Origin: UMGS1251 sp036666555
GTDB lineage: Bacteria; Bacillota; Clostridia; Lachnospirales; Lachnospiraceae
Assembly (NCBI GenBank): GCA_036666555.1
Contig: JAVWVS010000009.1
Location: 10,454-74,453 of the forward strand
DNA length: 64,000 bases
Reading direction: 5' to 3'
This document shows positions 47,300-55,961 of the stretch, piece by piece. Within the stretch, counting starts at the first letter, position 1. Each line of letters begins with the position of its first letter. A model generated the notes under the pieces. It saw only the letters and a program-made list of their open reading frames with translations, was not told where the DNA came from and ran no database searches. Position numbers and translations under genes: made by a program.

Positions 47300-47839
47300 G
47301 TGAAGATACATCGAAACAAGAAACAACTTCTTGGGTATTATATGCTGGGTTTTTTGATTGGAATCCTGTATGCGAATTTCATTGGAAGACAATACACCGG
47401 TACATCCGGTATCTTTGATGCATATTTTCTACATCAATACGCCCAGACGGAAGTGATTGCTGCTGATTATATGTGGTATATTATGGGAATTCGGGTGGTG
47501 CCATTGATTCTGTTTTGCATATTGGGAATGACCAGATTTCGCAAATGGATTGCTGCAGGAGCATTGATTTTTGCGGGATTTTCCAGTGGCATGATGGGTG
47601 TGACGTCCGTAATGCAATTGGGTATTCGGGGAATCTTCCTGTGCTTAGTGGGAATGACTCCACAATTTTTTTTCTATCTATTAGCCTATGCAGTATTACT
47701 TTGGCATTTTTACAGTGACAACCGATCCAAATTTGAAATCGGGAAAGCGGTATTTGTCGGTTTGATATTTGCCATAGGAATGGTGTTGGAGGGATATGTC
47801 AATCCGGTTTTGATGAAACTTTTTATAAAAACACTTTAA
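47300..47839 (+). CDS. SpoIIM-like polytopic membrane protein
   Basis: A 179-residue protein with about five hydrophobic segments, similar in length and pattern to stage II sporulation protein M of Clostridia (LGYYMLGFLIGILYANFIG at the N-terminus; FSSGMMGVTSVMQLGIRGIFLCLVGMTPQFFFYLLAYAV in the centre, key piece GVTSVMQLGIRG). In B. subtilis SpoIIM works with SpoIID and SpoIIP in engulfment. Start GTG 47300 follows AGGGGGAACACTT; TTG at 47297 is an alternative. It stands after the NUDIX gene, a usual neighbour in Clostridia. Function by similarity only. Confidence 0.65.
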   Translation: MKIHRNKKQLLGYYMLGFLIGILYANFIGRQYTGTSGIFDAYFLHQYAQTEVIAADYMWYIMGIRVVPLILFCILGMTRFRKWIAAGALIFAGFSSGMMGVTSVMQLGIRGIFLCLVGMTPQFFFYLLAYAVLLWHFYSDNRSKFEIGKAVFVGLIFAIGMVLEGYVNPVLMKLFIKTL

Positions 47840-47947
47840 GGAAGTTTCAAACATAGTAGAATATATATGTGTATATGATTAAAATATCGTTTTATATCGA
47901 AACAACATAAAATATACGGGTTTTACTGATTGATATCGTTTCAACTA

Positions 47948-47976
47948 TTGTACTTGTATTTGTTTGATGTTAGAAT
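47948..47976 (+). promoter_or_regulatory. candidate promoter of the AAA ATPase gene
   Basis: TTGTAC (47948-47953), 17-bp spacer, TAGAAT (47971-47976), in a 170-base, very AT-rich region. Confidence 0.45.
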
Positions 47977-48010
47977 ATAGTAAAATACTTTTAGAAAGTA
48001 GGTGCTAATT

Positions 48011-49222
48011 ATGCGATATGTCAATCCATATACTCCAGGAGCTGGGTTTATGCCATCTTATTTGGCAGGCAGAGACGATGTGATTATAAGTGCTAGAAAT
48101 AACATGGCCGCTTTAATACAAAGATATCCGCAACAATCTGTTATTTATTACGGGCTGAGAGGTGTAGGGAAAACAGTACTTCTCAATGGAATTGAAGAGA
48201 TAGCAGATGAGCTAAATGTATTATACGAGCATATAGAAATCAAAGAAAAAGGTGAATTTGTAACGCAGATTGCTAGTGCGGCTGTTAAATTTAGCAGGCA
48301 AATTAGTTTAAAAGAAAAGGCTTATGGACTAGCACTGAGAGCATACGAAGCAATTAAATCAGTTGGCGTCACTTTTAATCCACAGAATGGAACTTTTAGT
48401 GCTGAAATTACTTCAAAAGAGGAACCATTTTTGGCAACGATGACTTTATCAGATGGTCTTACAGATGCATTTATAGCACTGGGGAATGCAGCTATTAAAT
48501 CAGAGGACACCATATTTTTTTTCATAGATGAAATACAGTATTTGAAAAAAAATGAATTGGAGGCCTTGATTAATGCAATTCATAGAATCAATCAAAAAAG
48601 ATTGCCGATTATGATATTTGGTGCTGGTTTACCGAAAGTATTTAAAGAACTTGGGGATGCAAAATCTTATTCGGAAAGATTATTTAAATTTGAAAAAATT
48701 GACGCACTGTCAGATGAAGCCGCCAAACAAGCTATTATTAGACCGGCTCAAAACATGGAAGTGGAATATAACCAAGATGCAGTTCGAAGAATTATTGAAG
48801 TGACAAAGGGGTATCCATATTTCATACAGGAATTCTGCAATATTATTTGGGATCAGACGGATGACGCTACCATAAAGATTCAGGATGTCTATGATTCGGA
48901 AAAGCTGTTTTTTAAAAAACTCGATGAAGGATTTTTCAAAGTAAGATACGAACGATGCACGAATGGAGAAAAAAAATTCATGTATGCTATGGTTAAGTGC
49001 GGTAAACTACCATGCAATATTACAAATGTTGCGCATGCAATGGGAGTGGGAAATACGAGTCAAATATCCCCTACACGAGCGCAGCTTATTAACAAAGGAC
49101 TAGTATATTCGACAGGATATGCAGAATTAGATTTTACGGTTCCGGAATTTGATAAATATTTATTACGTGTAATGCCGGCAGAGGGGTTAGAAATAGAAAC
49201 TGGAGGGTTTTCTGATAACTAG
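48011..49222 (+). CDS. archaeal-type/ORC-like AAA ATPase, accessory gene
   Basis: A 403-residue STAND/AAA ATPase of the archaeal ATPase-like family (PF01637-like). Walker A GLRGVGKTVLLN (about residues 49-60), Walker B FFFIDEIQYL (about residue 164-173), sensor-like IMIFGAGLPKVF and a C-terminal winged-helix region (KKFMYAMVKCGKLPCNITNVAHAM). Start ATG 48011 has AGGTG upstream. The sequence is more AT-rich than its neighbours and its 3' end overlaps the convergent SpoVB-like gene by 36 bases, which suggests acquisition. Similar proteins occur as stand-alone genes in variable regions of gut Firmicutes, function unknown. Confidence 0.85.
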   Translation: MRYVNPYTPGAGFMPSYLAGRDDVIISARNNMAALIQRYPQQSVIYYGLRGVGKTVLLNGIEEIADELNVLYEHIEIKEKGEFVTQIASAAVKFSRQISLKEKAYGLALRAYEAIKSVGVTFNPQNGTFSAEITSKEEPFLATMTLSDGLTDAFIALGNAAIKSEDTIFFFIDEIQYLKKNELEALINAIHRINQKRLPIMIFGAGLPKVFKELGDAKSYSERLFKFEKIDALSDEAAKQAIIRPAQNMEVEYNQDAVRRIIEVTKGYPYFIQEFCNIIWDQTDDATIKIQDVYDSEKLFFKKLDEGFFKVRYERCTNGEKKFMYAMVKCGKLPCNITNVAHAMGVGNTSQISPTRAQLINKGLVYSTGYAELDFTVPEFDKYLLRVMPAEGLEIETGGFSDN

Positions 49223-50542
49223 GTGATGCTTCAAACTTCCCAGACAAAGCACACTAACAACTAACTGGCTTGCCAGCAGCCCCCAAAGATACCCCAAGAT
49301 GCCAACCATGGGAATCAGAAAGAATACACTTAGGATACGAAGCAATAACCCTATGCTGGTAATCCCAAAGGACGAGGATGTTTTCCCCAGTCCATTTAAG
49401 ATGCTGAGTAAGGTACTGTTGGTGTACTGAAAAGGGCAGATAAAGGCGAGGATGAAGATGAATTGTCCTGCCAGGGGACTTTGAAATAATACTTTTCCCA
49501 TAAAATGTCCGGCGAAAAGGAAAAACAAGCAGCATCCGGTGCCAAGTAAAAAGCAGCATCCGGTCACTTTTTTAATCAAGGCAATGAGCCGTAAAGGATG
49601 GTCAGCCGCCTGGATTTCTGCAACGGTTGGAAGCATCATGGTGGATACGGAATTGGTAATGGCAGAAGGAAATAAAATGCAGGGAAGTGCCATTCCGGTC
49701 AAGACACCATACATACTGAGGGCTTCGGAGCTGGTCAGCCCATAGAGCTGTAATCTGGCGGGAATGGAAATGGCTTCCACGCTTTGCAATAGGTTTAGGA
49801 GAATGCGATTGGCGGTTAAGGGAATGGATAAAGGAAGCAAGGTTTTCAGTTGGAAGAAACAGGTACGGAAAGAATTCTTTTCCCTATCTGTTTTTTTGCG
49901 CTGTGCAGTAAAGGCCTGCATACAAAAAGCAGCAGAAGCGATTTCTCCAAATACCAAACCTAAAACGGCAATGGTTATATTTAGTTTGAGAGAATGATGA
50001 ATGGCAAAGAGATAAAGCCCATACACCGTAGCCACCCGAAGCAGTTGTTCTATTAACTGGGAGGAAGCAGGAATACCGGTTTGTTTGAAACCAAAATAGT
50101 AACCACAGATGCAACTATGAATGGCTGCAAAGGGAAAAGAATAAGACATGGCCATGAGCAGGGGCTCACAGCGTATGTCCCCTAAAATAACCGTGGCGAC
50201 CACCGAGGCATTTGCTTGTAAAAAACAAGTGACCAGACAAGAAAGAAGGATGGAGATACCAAGAGCCCCATAAAGAAGCTGTTTGGCAACCTGTGGTTTG
50301 CCCAAGGAAACTTTCTCAGCCACACTGCGGGAAAGCGCGGTTTCGATACCGGCAACCGTAAAAGAATAACACAAAGCATAAATCGGAAAAATAAGCTGAT
50401 AAAGGCCCATGCCTTCTTCTCCAAAGGCACGGCAAAGAAAGATGCGATAAAAAAATCCAATCAAACGACTTAAAAATCCGGTCAGTGTTAAAATGAAAGT
50501 TCCTTTGAGAAGCAGGTTCTTTTTCGAGGTAGAATTATACAT
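49187..50542 (-). CDS. MOP flippase, SpoVB/polysaccharide-biosynthesis family
   Basis: A 451-residue membrane protein with about twelve to fourteen segments. The N-terminus KGTFILTLTGFLSRLIGFFYRIFLCRAFGEEGMGLYQLIFPIYAL (core GEEGMGLYQLIFPIY) is the SpoVB/MurJ-like signature; PSAITNSVSTMMLPTVAE is the central signature. Family members export lipid-linked sugars or act in spore cortex formation. It has no in-frame RBS problem (start ATG 50542). Its 3' end is overlapped by the accessory ATPase gene. Confidence 0.88.
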   Translation of the reverse strand: MYNSTSKKNLLLKGTFILTLTGFLSRLIGFFYRIFLCRAFGEEGMGLYQLIFPIYALCYSFTVAGIETALSRSVAEKVSLGKPQVAKQLLYGALGISILLSCLVTCFLQANASVVATVILGDIRCEPLLMAMSYSFPFAAIHSCICGYYFGFKQTGIPASSQLIEQLLRVATVYGLYLFAIHHSLKLNITIAVLGLVFGEIASAAFCMQAFTAQRKKTDREKNSFRTCFFQLKTLLPLSIPLTANRILLNLLQSVEAISIPARLQLYGLTSSEALSMYGVLTGMALPCILFPSAITNSVSTMMLPTVAEIQAADHPLRLIALIKKVTGCCFLLGTGCCLFFLFAGHFMGKVLFQSPLAGQFIFILAFICPFQYTNSTLLSILNGLGKTSSSFGITSIGLLLRILSVFFLIPMVGILGYLWGLLASQLVVSVLCLGSLKHHLVIRKPSSFYF

Positions 50543-50588
50543 GGATTCCCCAGAGTCACTTTTTTAAAAATATATTCGAAATCATGTC

Positions 50589-50617
50589 TTGACAGAACAA
50601 AAAAGCGGTGTTATTCT
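50589..50617 (+). promoter_or_regulatory. iscR promoter
   Basis: TTGACA (50589-50594), 17-bp spacer, TATTCT (50612-50617). Confidence 0.7.
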
Positions 50618-50628
50618 AAAAAAGTAGA

Positions 50629-50651
50629 AATCCTAGTAAAGAACTAGGATT
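50629..50651 (+). promoter_or_regulatory. candidate Rrf2/IscR operator
   Basis: AATCCTAG (50629-50636) and CTAGGATT (50644-50651), perfect 8-bp arms seven bases apart, directly after the predicted transcription start. Likely autoregulation of the isc operon, by inference from position. Confidence 0.6.
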
Positions 50652-50671
50652 AAACAGAAGAAGGTGATTAC

Positions 50672-51130
50672 TTGAAATTATCAACAAAGGGAAGGTATGG
50701 ACTGAGAGCTTTAATCGACTTGGCACAATACAGTGAAACAGAACCAGTATCCATTGGGAGTATCGCTGCCAGACAAAGTATTTCAGAACGATATCTGGAA
50801 CAGTTGATGGCCATGTTAAAAAAAGAGGGTCTTATTACCAGTATTCGAGGAGCAGGTGGCGGTTACGTACTTGCCAAGGAAGCCAAGGATATTTCGGTAG
50901 GAGATGTGTTGCGGGCACTGGAAGGAAGCTTAGAACCGGTAGACTGTGCAGCATTTCATACAGATGAGGGCTGTGACGCAAGCGACATCTGTGTAACAAA
51001 ATATGTGTGGCATAAAATTAATGAAAGTATTAATCAGGCAGTGGATGCAATCAAACTGGATACACTGGTAAGCGAAAGCAAAGCAATGCAGGACAAGCAT
51101 CCATCCGGCGAAATGAAATGCAAAAATTAG
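50672..51130 (+). CDS. iscR: Rrf2 family transcriptional regulator (IscR/CymR-like)
   Basis: A 152-residue winged-helix regulator that starts with TTG at 50672, preceded by GAAGGTGAT. LSTKGRYGLRALIDLAQYS and the wing region GAGGGYVLAKEAKDISVGDVLRALEG are the Rrf2 signature. Three Cys in VDCAAFHTDEGCDASDICVT (about residues 91-108) could bind [2Fe-2S] as in IscR, though spacing (8 and 5) differs from E. coli IscR. Genes for cysteine desulfurase and scaffold follow, so it should report iron-sulfur or cysteine status. Confidence 0.92.
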   Translation: MKLSTKGRYGLRALIDLAQYSETEPVSIGSIAARQSISERYLEQLMAMLKKEGLITSIRGAGGGYVLAKEAKDISVGDVLRALEGSLEPVDCAAFHTDEGCDASDICVTKYVWHKINESINQAVDAIKLDTLVSESKAMQDKHPSGEMKCKN

Positions 51131-51141
51131 GAGGGAATACA

Positions 51142-52320
51142 ATGGATAAAGTAATCTATTTAGATAATGCGGCAACGACAAAAACAGCACCGGAAGTGGT
51201 GGAAGCTATGCTTCCTTATTTTACGGAAAACTTTGGGAATCCATCCAGTGTGTATGGATTTGCCTCTAAGAATAAAGAAGTAATTGCAAAACAAAGAGAT
51301 ATTATTGCAGATGCCCTTGGTGCAAAACCGGAGGAAATCTATTTTACAGCAGGCGGTTCTGAATCTGATAACTGGGCACTGAAAGCAACAGCAGAAGCAT
51401 ATGCCAATAAGGGAAATCATATTATTACAACGAAGATAGAGCATCATGCCATTCTTCACACCGGGGACTATCTAAAAGGCAGAGGATATGAAGTCACCTA
51501 TTTGGATGTAGATGAAAAAGGTCTTGTGAACTTAGAAGAACTAAAAGCAGCCATTCGTCCTACGACCATATTGATTTCAGTAATGTTTGCCAATAATGAA
51601 ATCGGAACCATAGAACCCATCAAAGAAATCGGTGCCATTGCCCATGAACAAGGAATTTTATTTCATACAGATGCCGTGCAGGCCTTTGGACAGGTACCCA
51701 TTGATGTAGAGGAATGTCATATTGATATGCTAAGTGCCAGCGGTCACAAATTAAATGGGCCCAAAGGCATCGGATTCTTATACATTCGAAAAGGAGTGAA
51801 AATCGGTTCCTTCGTACATGGTGGTGCACAAGAGCGAAAACGGCGTGCCGGAACGGAAAATGTGCCGGGTATTGTAGGACTGGGCACTGCGGTGGCACGT
51901 GCCATGAACAGTATGGAAGAACGTACTCAAAAAGAAGTACAACTGCGAGATTATCTGATGCAACGGGTCTTGACCGAGATTCCATATAGTCGTTTAAACG
52001 GACATGAAACCACCCGACTACCCAACAATGCAAACTTTTGTTTCCGTTTTGTAGAGGGCGAATCCCTTTTGATCATGTTAGATATGAAGGGCATCTGCGG
52101 TTCCAGCGGTTCGGCATGTACTTCCGGTTCTTTGGATCCCTCCCATGTACTTTTGGCGATTGGCTTGCCTCATGAGATTGCACACGGATCGTTAAGACTG
52201 ACACTCAATGAAGAAATCACCAAAGGAGACATTGATTATGTGGTAGAGGAATTGAAAAAAATTGTAGCGCATTTAAGGGACATGTCACCGTTATACGAAG
52301 ATTTCATAAAAAAACAATAA
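51142..52320 (+). CDS. iscS: cysteine desulfurase (IscS/NifS)
   Basis: A 392-residue PLP enzyme that takes sulfur from cysteine for Fe-S clusters and tRNA thiolation. VIYLDNAATTKTAPEVVEAM at the start, PLP Lys in SASGHKLNGPKGIGFLY (about residue 205) and the mobile catalytic Cys in GSSGSACTSGSLDPSHVL (about residue 325). ATG 51142 has AGGAGGGAATAC upstream; an overlapping start in iscR is not used. It is followed by iscU and mnmA, the enzyme that uses its sulfur on tRNA. Confidence 0.97.
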   Translation: MDKVIYLDNAATTKTAPEVVEAMLPYFTENFGNPSSVYGFASKNKEVIAKQRDIIADALGAKPEEIYFTAGGSESDNWALKATAEAYANKGNHIITTKIEHHAILHTGDYLKGRGYEVTYLDVDEKGLVNLEELKAAIRPTTILISVMFANNEIGTIEPIKEIGAIAHEQGILFHTDAVQAFGQVPIDVEECHIDMLSASGHKLNGPKGIGFLYIRKGVKIGSFVHGGAQERKRRAGTENVPGIVGLGTAVARAMNSMEERTQKEVQLRDYLMQRVLTEIPYSRLNGHETTRLPNNANFCFRFVEGESLLIMLDMKGICGSSGSACTSGSLDPSHVLLAIGLPHEIAHGSLRLTLNEEITKGDIDYVVEELKKIVAHLRDMSPLYEDFIKKQ

Positions 52321-52348
52321 GCGAAACGAAAAAATAGGAGGATACAAC

Positions 52349-52792
52349 ATGTACTCAGAAAAAGTCATGGATCATTTTCAGAATCCACGAAATGTAGGAG
52401 AAATAGAAAACGCCAGTGGGGTAGGAACTGTTGGCAATGCAAAATGTGGAGATATTATGCGGATTTACTTGGATATTGATGATAATCAGATTATCCAGGA
52501 TGTCAAATTCAAAACATTTGGATGTGGTGCGGCCGTTGCCACAAGCAGTATGGCAACGGAATTAGTGAAAGGAAAACATATTCAGCAAGCGCTGGAAATC
52601 ACCAATAAAGCGGTGATGGAAGCCTTAGACGGACTGCCACCGGTAAAAGTACATTGCTCATTATTGGCAGAAGAAGCCATTCATGCAGCACTTTGGGATT
52701 ATGCTGAAAAACATGAGATTAAGATTGAAGGGTTAACAAAACCAAAATCAGACATTCATGAAGGTGAAGAAGCAGAAGAAGAGGAATATTAA
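52349..52792 (+). CDS. iscU: iron-sulfur cluster scaffold protein IscU/NifU N-terminal type
   Basis: A 147-residue scaffold with the three ligand Cys: GNAKCGDIM (about residue 32), FKTFGCGAAVATSS (about residue 58) and KVHCSLLAEEAI (about residue 101). Clusters are built here from IscS sulfur. The acidic tail EGEEAEEEEY is unusual. RBS TAGGAGGATACAAC, 28 bases after iscS. Confidence 0.95.
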   Translation: MYSEKVMDHFQNPRNVGEIENASGVGTVGNAKCGDIMRIYLDIDDNQIIQDVKFKTFGCGAAVATSSMATELVKGKHIQQALEITNKAVMEALDGLPPVKVHCSLLAEEAIHAALWDYAEKHEIKIEGLTKPKSDIHEGEEAEEEEY

Positions 52793-52810
52793 ACAGGTAG
52801 AGGGACATAC

Positions 52811-53911
52811 ATGGACAAGAAGAAAGTAGTAGTGGGAATGTCCGGTGGAGTAGATTCTTCCGTGGCGGCGTATTTGCTAAAAAAGCAGGGCTATGACGTC
52901 ATTGGAGTCACCATGCAGATATGGCAGGAAGACACACAGGCGGTACAAGAGGAAAATGGCGGATGCTGTGGATTAAGTGCCGTAGAGGATGCCAGAAGAG
53001 TTGCCAATGATCTGGATATTCCTTATTATGTAATGAATTTTAGAGAAGCATTTAAAGAACATGTGATTGACTACTTTGTAGAGGAATACCTTCACGGAAA
53101 GACACCGAATCCTTGTATTGCCTGCAATCGCTACGTCAAATGGGAATCCCTGTTGCAGAGAAGCCTGGCAATCGGAGCAGATTACATTGCTACCGGACAT
53201 TATGCAAGAGTGGTGACACTGCCAAATGGAAGAGTCAGCTTGAAGACCTCTAAAACTTCTGCAAAGGATCAGACTTATGCACTTTATAATCTGACACAGG
53301 AACAATTAAGACGCACACTCATGCCGGTAGGCGAATATACCAAAGAGGAGATTCGCCAAATCGCTGAAGAAATTTCTCTGCGGGTAGCTCATAAACCGGA
53401 CAGCCAGGATATTTGTTTTGTACCCCATGGAGATTACGCCTCTTTTATCGAAGAGACAGCCAAGGTGACCATACCGGAAGGAAATTTTGTCACCGAAGAC
53501 GGCACCATTGTAGGACGGCATAAAGGAATCACACATTATACCGTAGGACAGCGAAAAAGATTAGGAATTGCACTGGGGCATCCCGTATTCGTACTGGAGA
53601 TTCGACCGGAGACCAACGAAGTGGTGATTGGAGACAATCAAGACGCTCTGGGGAAAACACTTATGGCCAATCAATTGAACTTTATGTCGATTGAAGATCT
53701 TAAGGAGCCCAGACGGGTCTTTGCAAAAATCCGGTACAATCATAAAGGCGCTTGGTGTGTCGTAGAAAGAACCGGACCGGACAAAGTCCGCTGCACCTTT
53801 GAAGAGAATCAAAAGGGAATATCCCCGGGTCAGGCCGTTGTATTTTATGAGGACGATCTGGTGCTGGGCGGTGGTACCATAATAGGAACAAAAACCATGA
53901 ACAAGGAGTGA
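52811..53911 (+). CDS. mnmA: tRNA 2-thiouridylase MnmA
   Basis: A 366-residue enzyme that makes 2-thiouridine at wobble U34 in Lys, Glu and Gln tRNAs. PP-loop GMSGGVDSSVAAYLL (residues 9-23), catalytic Cys in NPCIACNRYVKW and in DSQDICFVPHGDY (persulfide Cys, about residue 202), and the C-terminal beta-barrel with TVGQRKRLGIALG. Sulfur can come from the adjacent iscS product. RBS GGTAGAGGGACATAC. Confidence 0.97.
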   Translation: MDKKKVVVGMSGGVDSSVAAYLLKKQGYDVIGVTMQIWQEDTQAVQEENGGCCGLSAVEDARRVANDLDIPYYVMNFREAFKEHVIDYFVEEYLHGKTPNPCIACNRYVKWESLLQRSLAIGADYIATGHYARVVTLPNGRVSLKTSKTSAKDQTYALYNLTQEQLRRTLMPVGEYTKEEIRQIAEEISLRVAHKPDSQDICFVPHGDYASFIEETAKVTIPEGNFVTEDGTIVGRHKGITHYTVGQRKRLGIALGHPVFVLEIRPETNEVVIGDNQDALGKTLMANQLNFMSIEDLKEPRRVFAKIRYNHKGAWCVVERTGPDKVRCTFEENQKGISPGQAVVFYEDDLVLGGGTIIGTKTMNKE

Positions 53912-53916
53912 AAAAA

Positions 53917-54717
53917 ATGATATCGGATTGTCATATGCATACTAAGTTTTCCAGTGATTCACAGGCAGAACCGGAGGCAATGGTACAAAAAGCCATAGAG
54001 ATTGGATTGGAAACCATCTGTTTTACCGACCATCAAGACTGGGATTTTCCGACGGATAAAACCTTTGCTCTGGATACCGATGCATATTGGGAAGCCATGA
54101 AACCGCTGAAAGCAAAGTATCGAGACCGGATAGATATACGCATTGGAGTCGAAATCGGTCTTCAACCCCATCTGGGAGAATACTATCATCAATACGCTCA
54201 GAAATATCCATTTGATTTTGTGATTGGATCCGTTCACGTCGTGGACCGTATGGATCCCTATGAGGGTGTATTGTTTCAAGGAAAATCAGATGAAGAAATC
54301 TATGAAAGAACCTTTGAGCAGACAGTGGAAAATATAAAAGCAGTGAAAGACTTCGATGTTTTGGGACATATTGATTATATTATCCGTTATGGAAAGCACA
54401 AAGCCCAAGGGTATTCTTATGAAAAATACGCACCCTATCTGGATGCGATTTTAAAAACAGTGATCGAGTGTGGAAAAGGAATCGAATTAAATACCTCCGG
54501 ATTCAAATACGGACTTGGATTTTGCCATCCCCATCCGGATATTATCAAACGATACAAGGAATTGGGTGGTGAAATCATTACCATCGGAGCAGACGGGCAT
54601 CGACCGGAACATATTGCTTATGATTTTGATAAGGTCTCGGACATTTTAAAAGACTGTGGATTTAAATATTATACAGAATTTCAGCAAAGAATTCCAAAAT
54701 TTAAGCAACTTCCATAA
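53917..54717 (+). CDS. PHP domain histidinol-phosphatase (HisJ/HisK-type)
   Basis: A 266-residue PHP-family phosphatase. Metal ligands: DCHMHTKFSSDS at the N-terminus (residues 4-15), FTDHQDW, GVEIGL and IGSVHVVDR, and the C-terminal GADGHRPEHIAYDF. It probably hydrolyses histidinol phosphate in histidine synthesis, as other HisJ-family members do, but no his gene is adjacent; another sugar phosphate is possible. ATG 53917 follows AAGGAG; the RBS lies in the end of mnmA. Confidence 0.88.
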   Translation: MISDCHMHTKFSSDSQAEPEAMVQKAIEIGLETICFTDHQDWDFPTDKTFALDTDAYWEAMKPLKAKYRDRIDIRIGVEIGLQPHLGEYYHQYAQKYPFDFVIGSVHVVDRMDPYEGVLFQGKSDEEIYERTFEQTVENIKAVKDFDVLGHIDYIIRYGKHKAQGYSYEKYAPYLDAILKTVIECGKGIELNTSGFKYGLGFCHPHPDIIKRYKELGGEIITIGADGHRPEHIAYDFDKVSDILKDCGFKYYTEFQQRIPKFKQLP

Positions 54718-54732
54718 AAATAGAAAAGGTAC

Positions 54733-54761
54733 TTGAATTTTTGTTTTGAATTTAGTACAAT
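54733..54761 (+). promoter_or_regulatory. gap promoter
   Basis: TTGAAT (54733-54738), 17-bp spacer, TACAAT (54756-54761). A leader of about 90 bases precedes gap. Confidence 0.6.
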
Positions 54762-54855
54762 AAAGCCTAGGTTGGCGATTTCTTAACAAATGGAAATGGT
54801 CATCTATCAAGAAGCGTAACAGCAAGTAAACTTAAAACATTAGGAGGAATTAATC

Positions 54856-55869
54856 ATGGCAGTAAAAGTAGCGATTAATGGGTTTGGACGTATTGGACGT
54901 CTTGCATTTAGACAAATGTTCGGAGCAGAAGGGTATGAAGTAGTTGCAATCAACGACTTAACATCACCTAGCATGCTTGCACATTTATTAAAATATGACT
55001 CATCTCAGGGAAGATACGCACTGTGTGACAAAGTGACAGCAGGCGAGGATTCGATTACTGTAGATGGCCAGACAATTAAAATCTATGCAAAAGCAAACGC
55101 AGCAGAGCTTCCTTGGGGAGAAATTGGAGTGGACGTTGTATTAGAATGTACCGGTTTCTACACATCGAAAGAAAAAGCTTCCGCACATATTAAAGCAGGC
55201 GCAAGAAAAGTAGTTATTTCAGCACCGGCTGGAACAGATCTTCCTACTATCGTATATAATGTAAATCATGACATCTTAAAACCAGAAGATACTGTTATTT
55301 CTGCAGCATCTTGTACTACCAACTGTTTAGCACCTATGGCAGATGCATTGAATGACTTAGCAAAAATCAAAAGTGGTATTATGTGTACCATCCATGCTTA
55401 TACAGGAGACCAGATGACACTTGATGGTCCTCAAAGAAACGGTGATTTAAGACGTTCACGTGCAGCAGCAGTGAATATCGTTCCAAATACTACCGGAGCA
55501 GCAAAAGCAATCGGTCTTGTAATTCCGGAATTAAACGGAAAATTAATCGGAGCTGCACAACGTGTTCCAACCCCAACCGGTTCTACTACGATTTTAACAG
55601 CAGTGGTAGACGGAACGGTTACGGTAGACCAGATTAATGCAGCAATGAAAGCAGCAGCAACGGAATCTTTCGGATACAACACAGACGCTATCGTATCCAG
55701 TGATATCGTTGGTATGAGATTTGGATCTTTATTCGATGCGACTCAGACATTGGTAATGCCTTTGGATAACGGAACAACTCAAGTACAGGTTGTTTCTTGG
55801 TATGACAATGAAAATTCTTACACAAGTCAGATGGTAAGAACAATCAAATACTTCTCTGAATTGGCTTAA
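54856..55869 (+). CDS. gap: glyceraldehyde-3-phosphate dehydrogenase
   Basis: A 337-residue glycolytic GAPDH: NAD site VAINGFGRIGRLAFRQM (residues 4-20), catalytic Cys in SAASCTTNCLAPM (about residue 153), HAYTGDQ and MRFGSLFDATQTL. RBS TTAGGAGGAATTAATC. First gene of gap-pgk-tpiA-gpmI, the triose part of glycolysis. The codon use is biased to frequent codons, consistent with high expression. Confidence 0.98.
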   Translation: MAVKVAINGFGRIGRLAFRQMFGAEGYEVVAINDLTSPSMLAHLLKYDSSQGRYALCDKVTAGEDSITVDGQTIKIYAKANAAELPWGEIGVDVVLECTGFYTSKEKASAHIKAGARKVVISAPAGTDLPTIVYNVNHDILKPEDTVISAASCTTNCLAPMADALNDLAKIKSGIMCTIHAYTGDQMTLDGPQRNGDLRRSRAAAVNIVPNTTGAAKAIGLVIPELNGKLIGAAQRVPTPTGSTTILTAVVDGTVTVDQINAAMKAAATESFGYNTDAIVSSDIVGMRFGSLFDATQTLVMPLDNGTTQVQVVSWYDNENSYTSQMVRTIKYFSELA

Positions 55870-55894
55870 TAGAATACGCCGTTCAATGTTTATG

Positions 55895-55931
55895 AAGGGT
55901 CCGGCCTTTTCTTATGGTCCGGTCCCTTTTT
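55895..55931 (+). terminator. imperfect hairpin plus T run between gap and pgk
   Basis: AAGGG and CCGG-CC pair with GG-CCGG and CCCTT, with a T-T mismatch and one bulged T, then five Ts. Probably a partial terminator that makes gap more abundant than pgk. Confidence 0.55.
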
Positions 55932-55961
55932 AGGTATCATTACAACGAAGGAGGCAGAGGA

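Noticed and set aside
47837..49245. Inverted repeats flanking the AAA ATPase gene (GGAAGTTT-like at both ends)
   Set aside because: Only about 13 of 15 bases match and one copy is coding in the flippase gene; too short and imperfect to call a mobile-element end.
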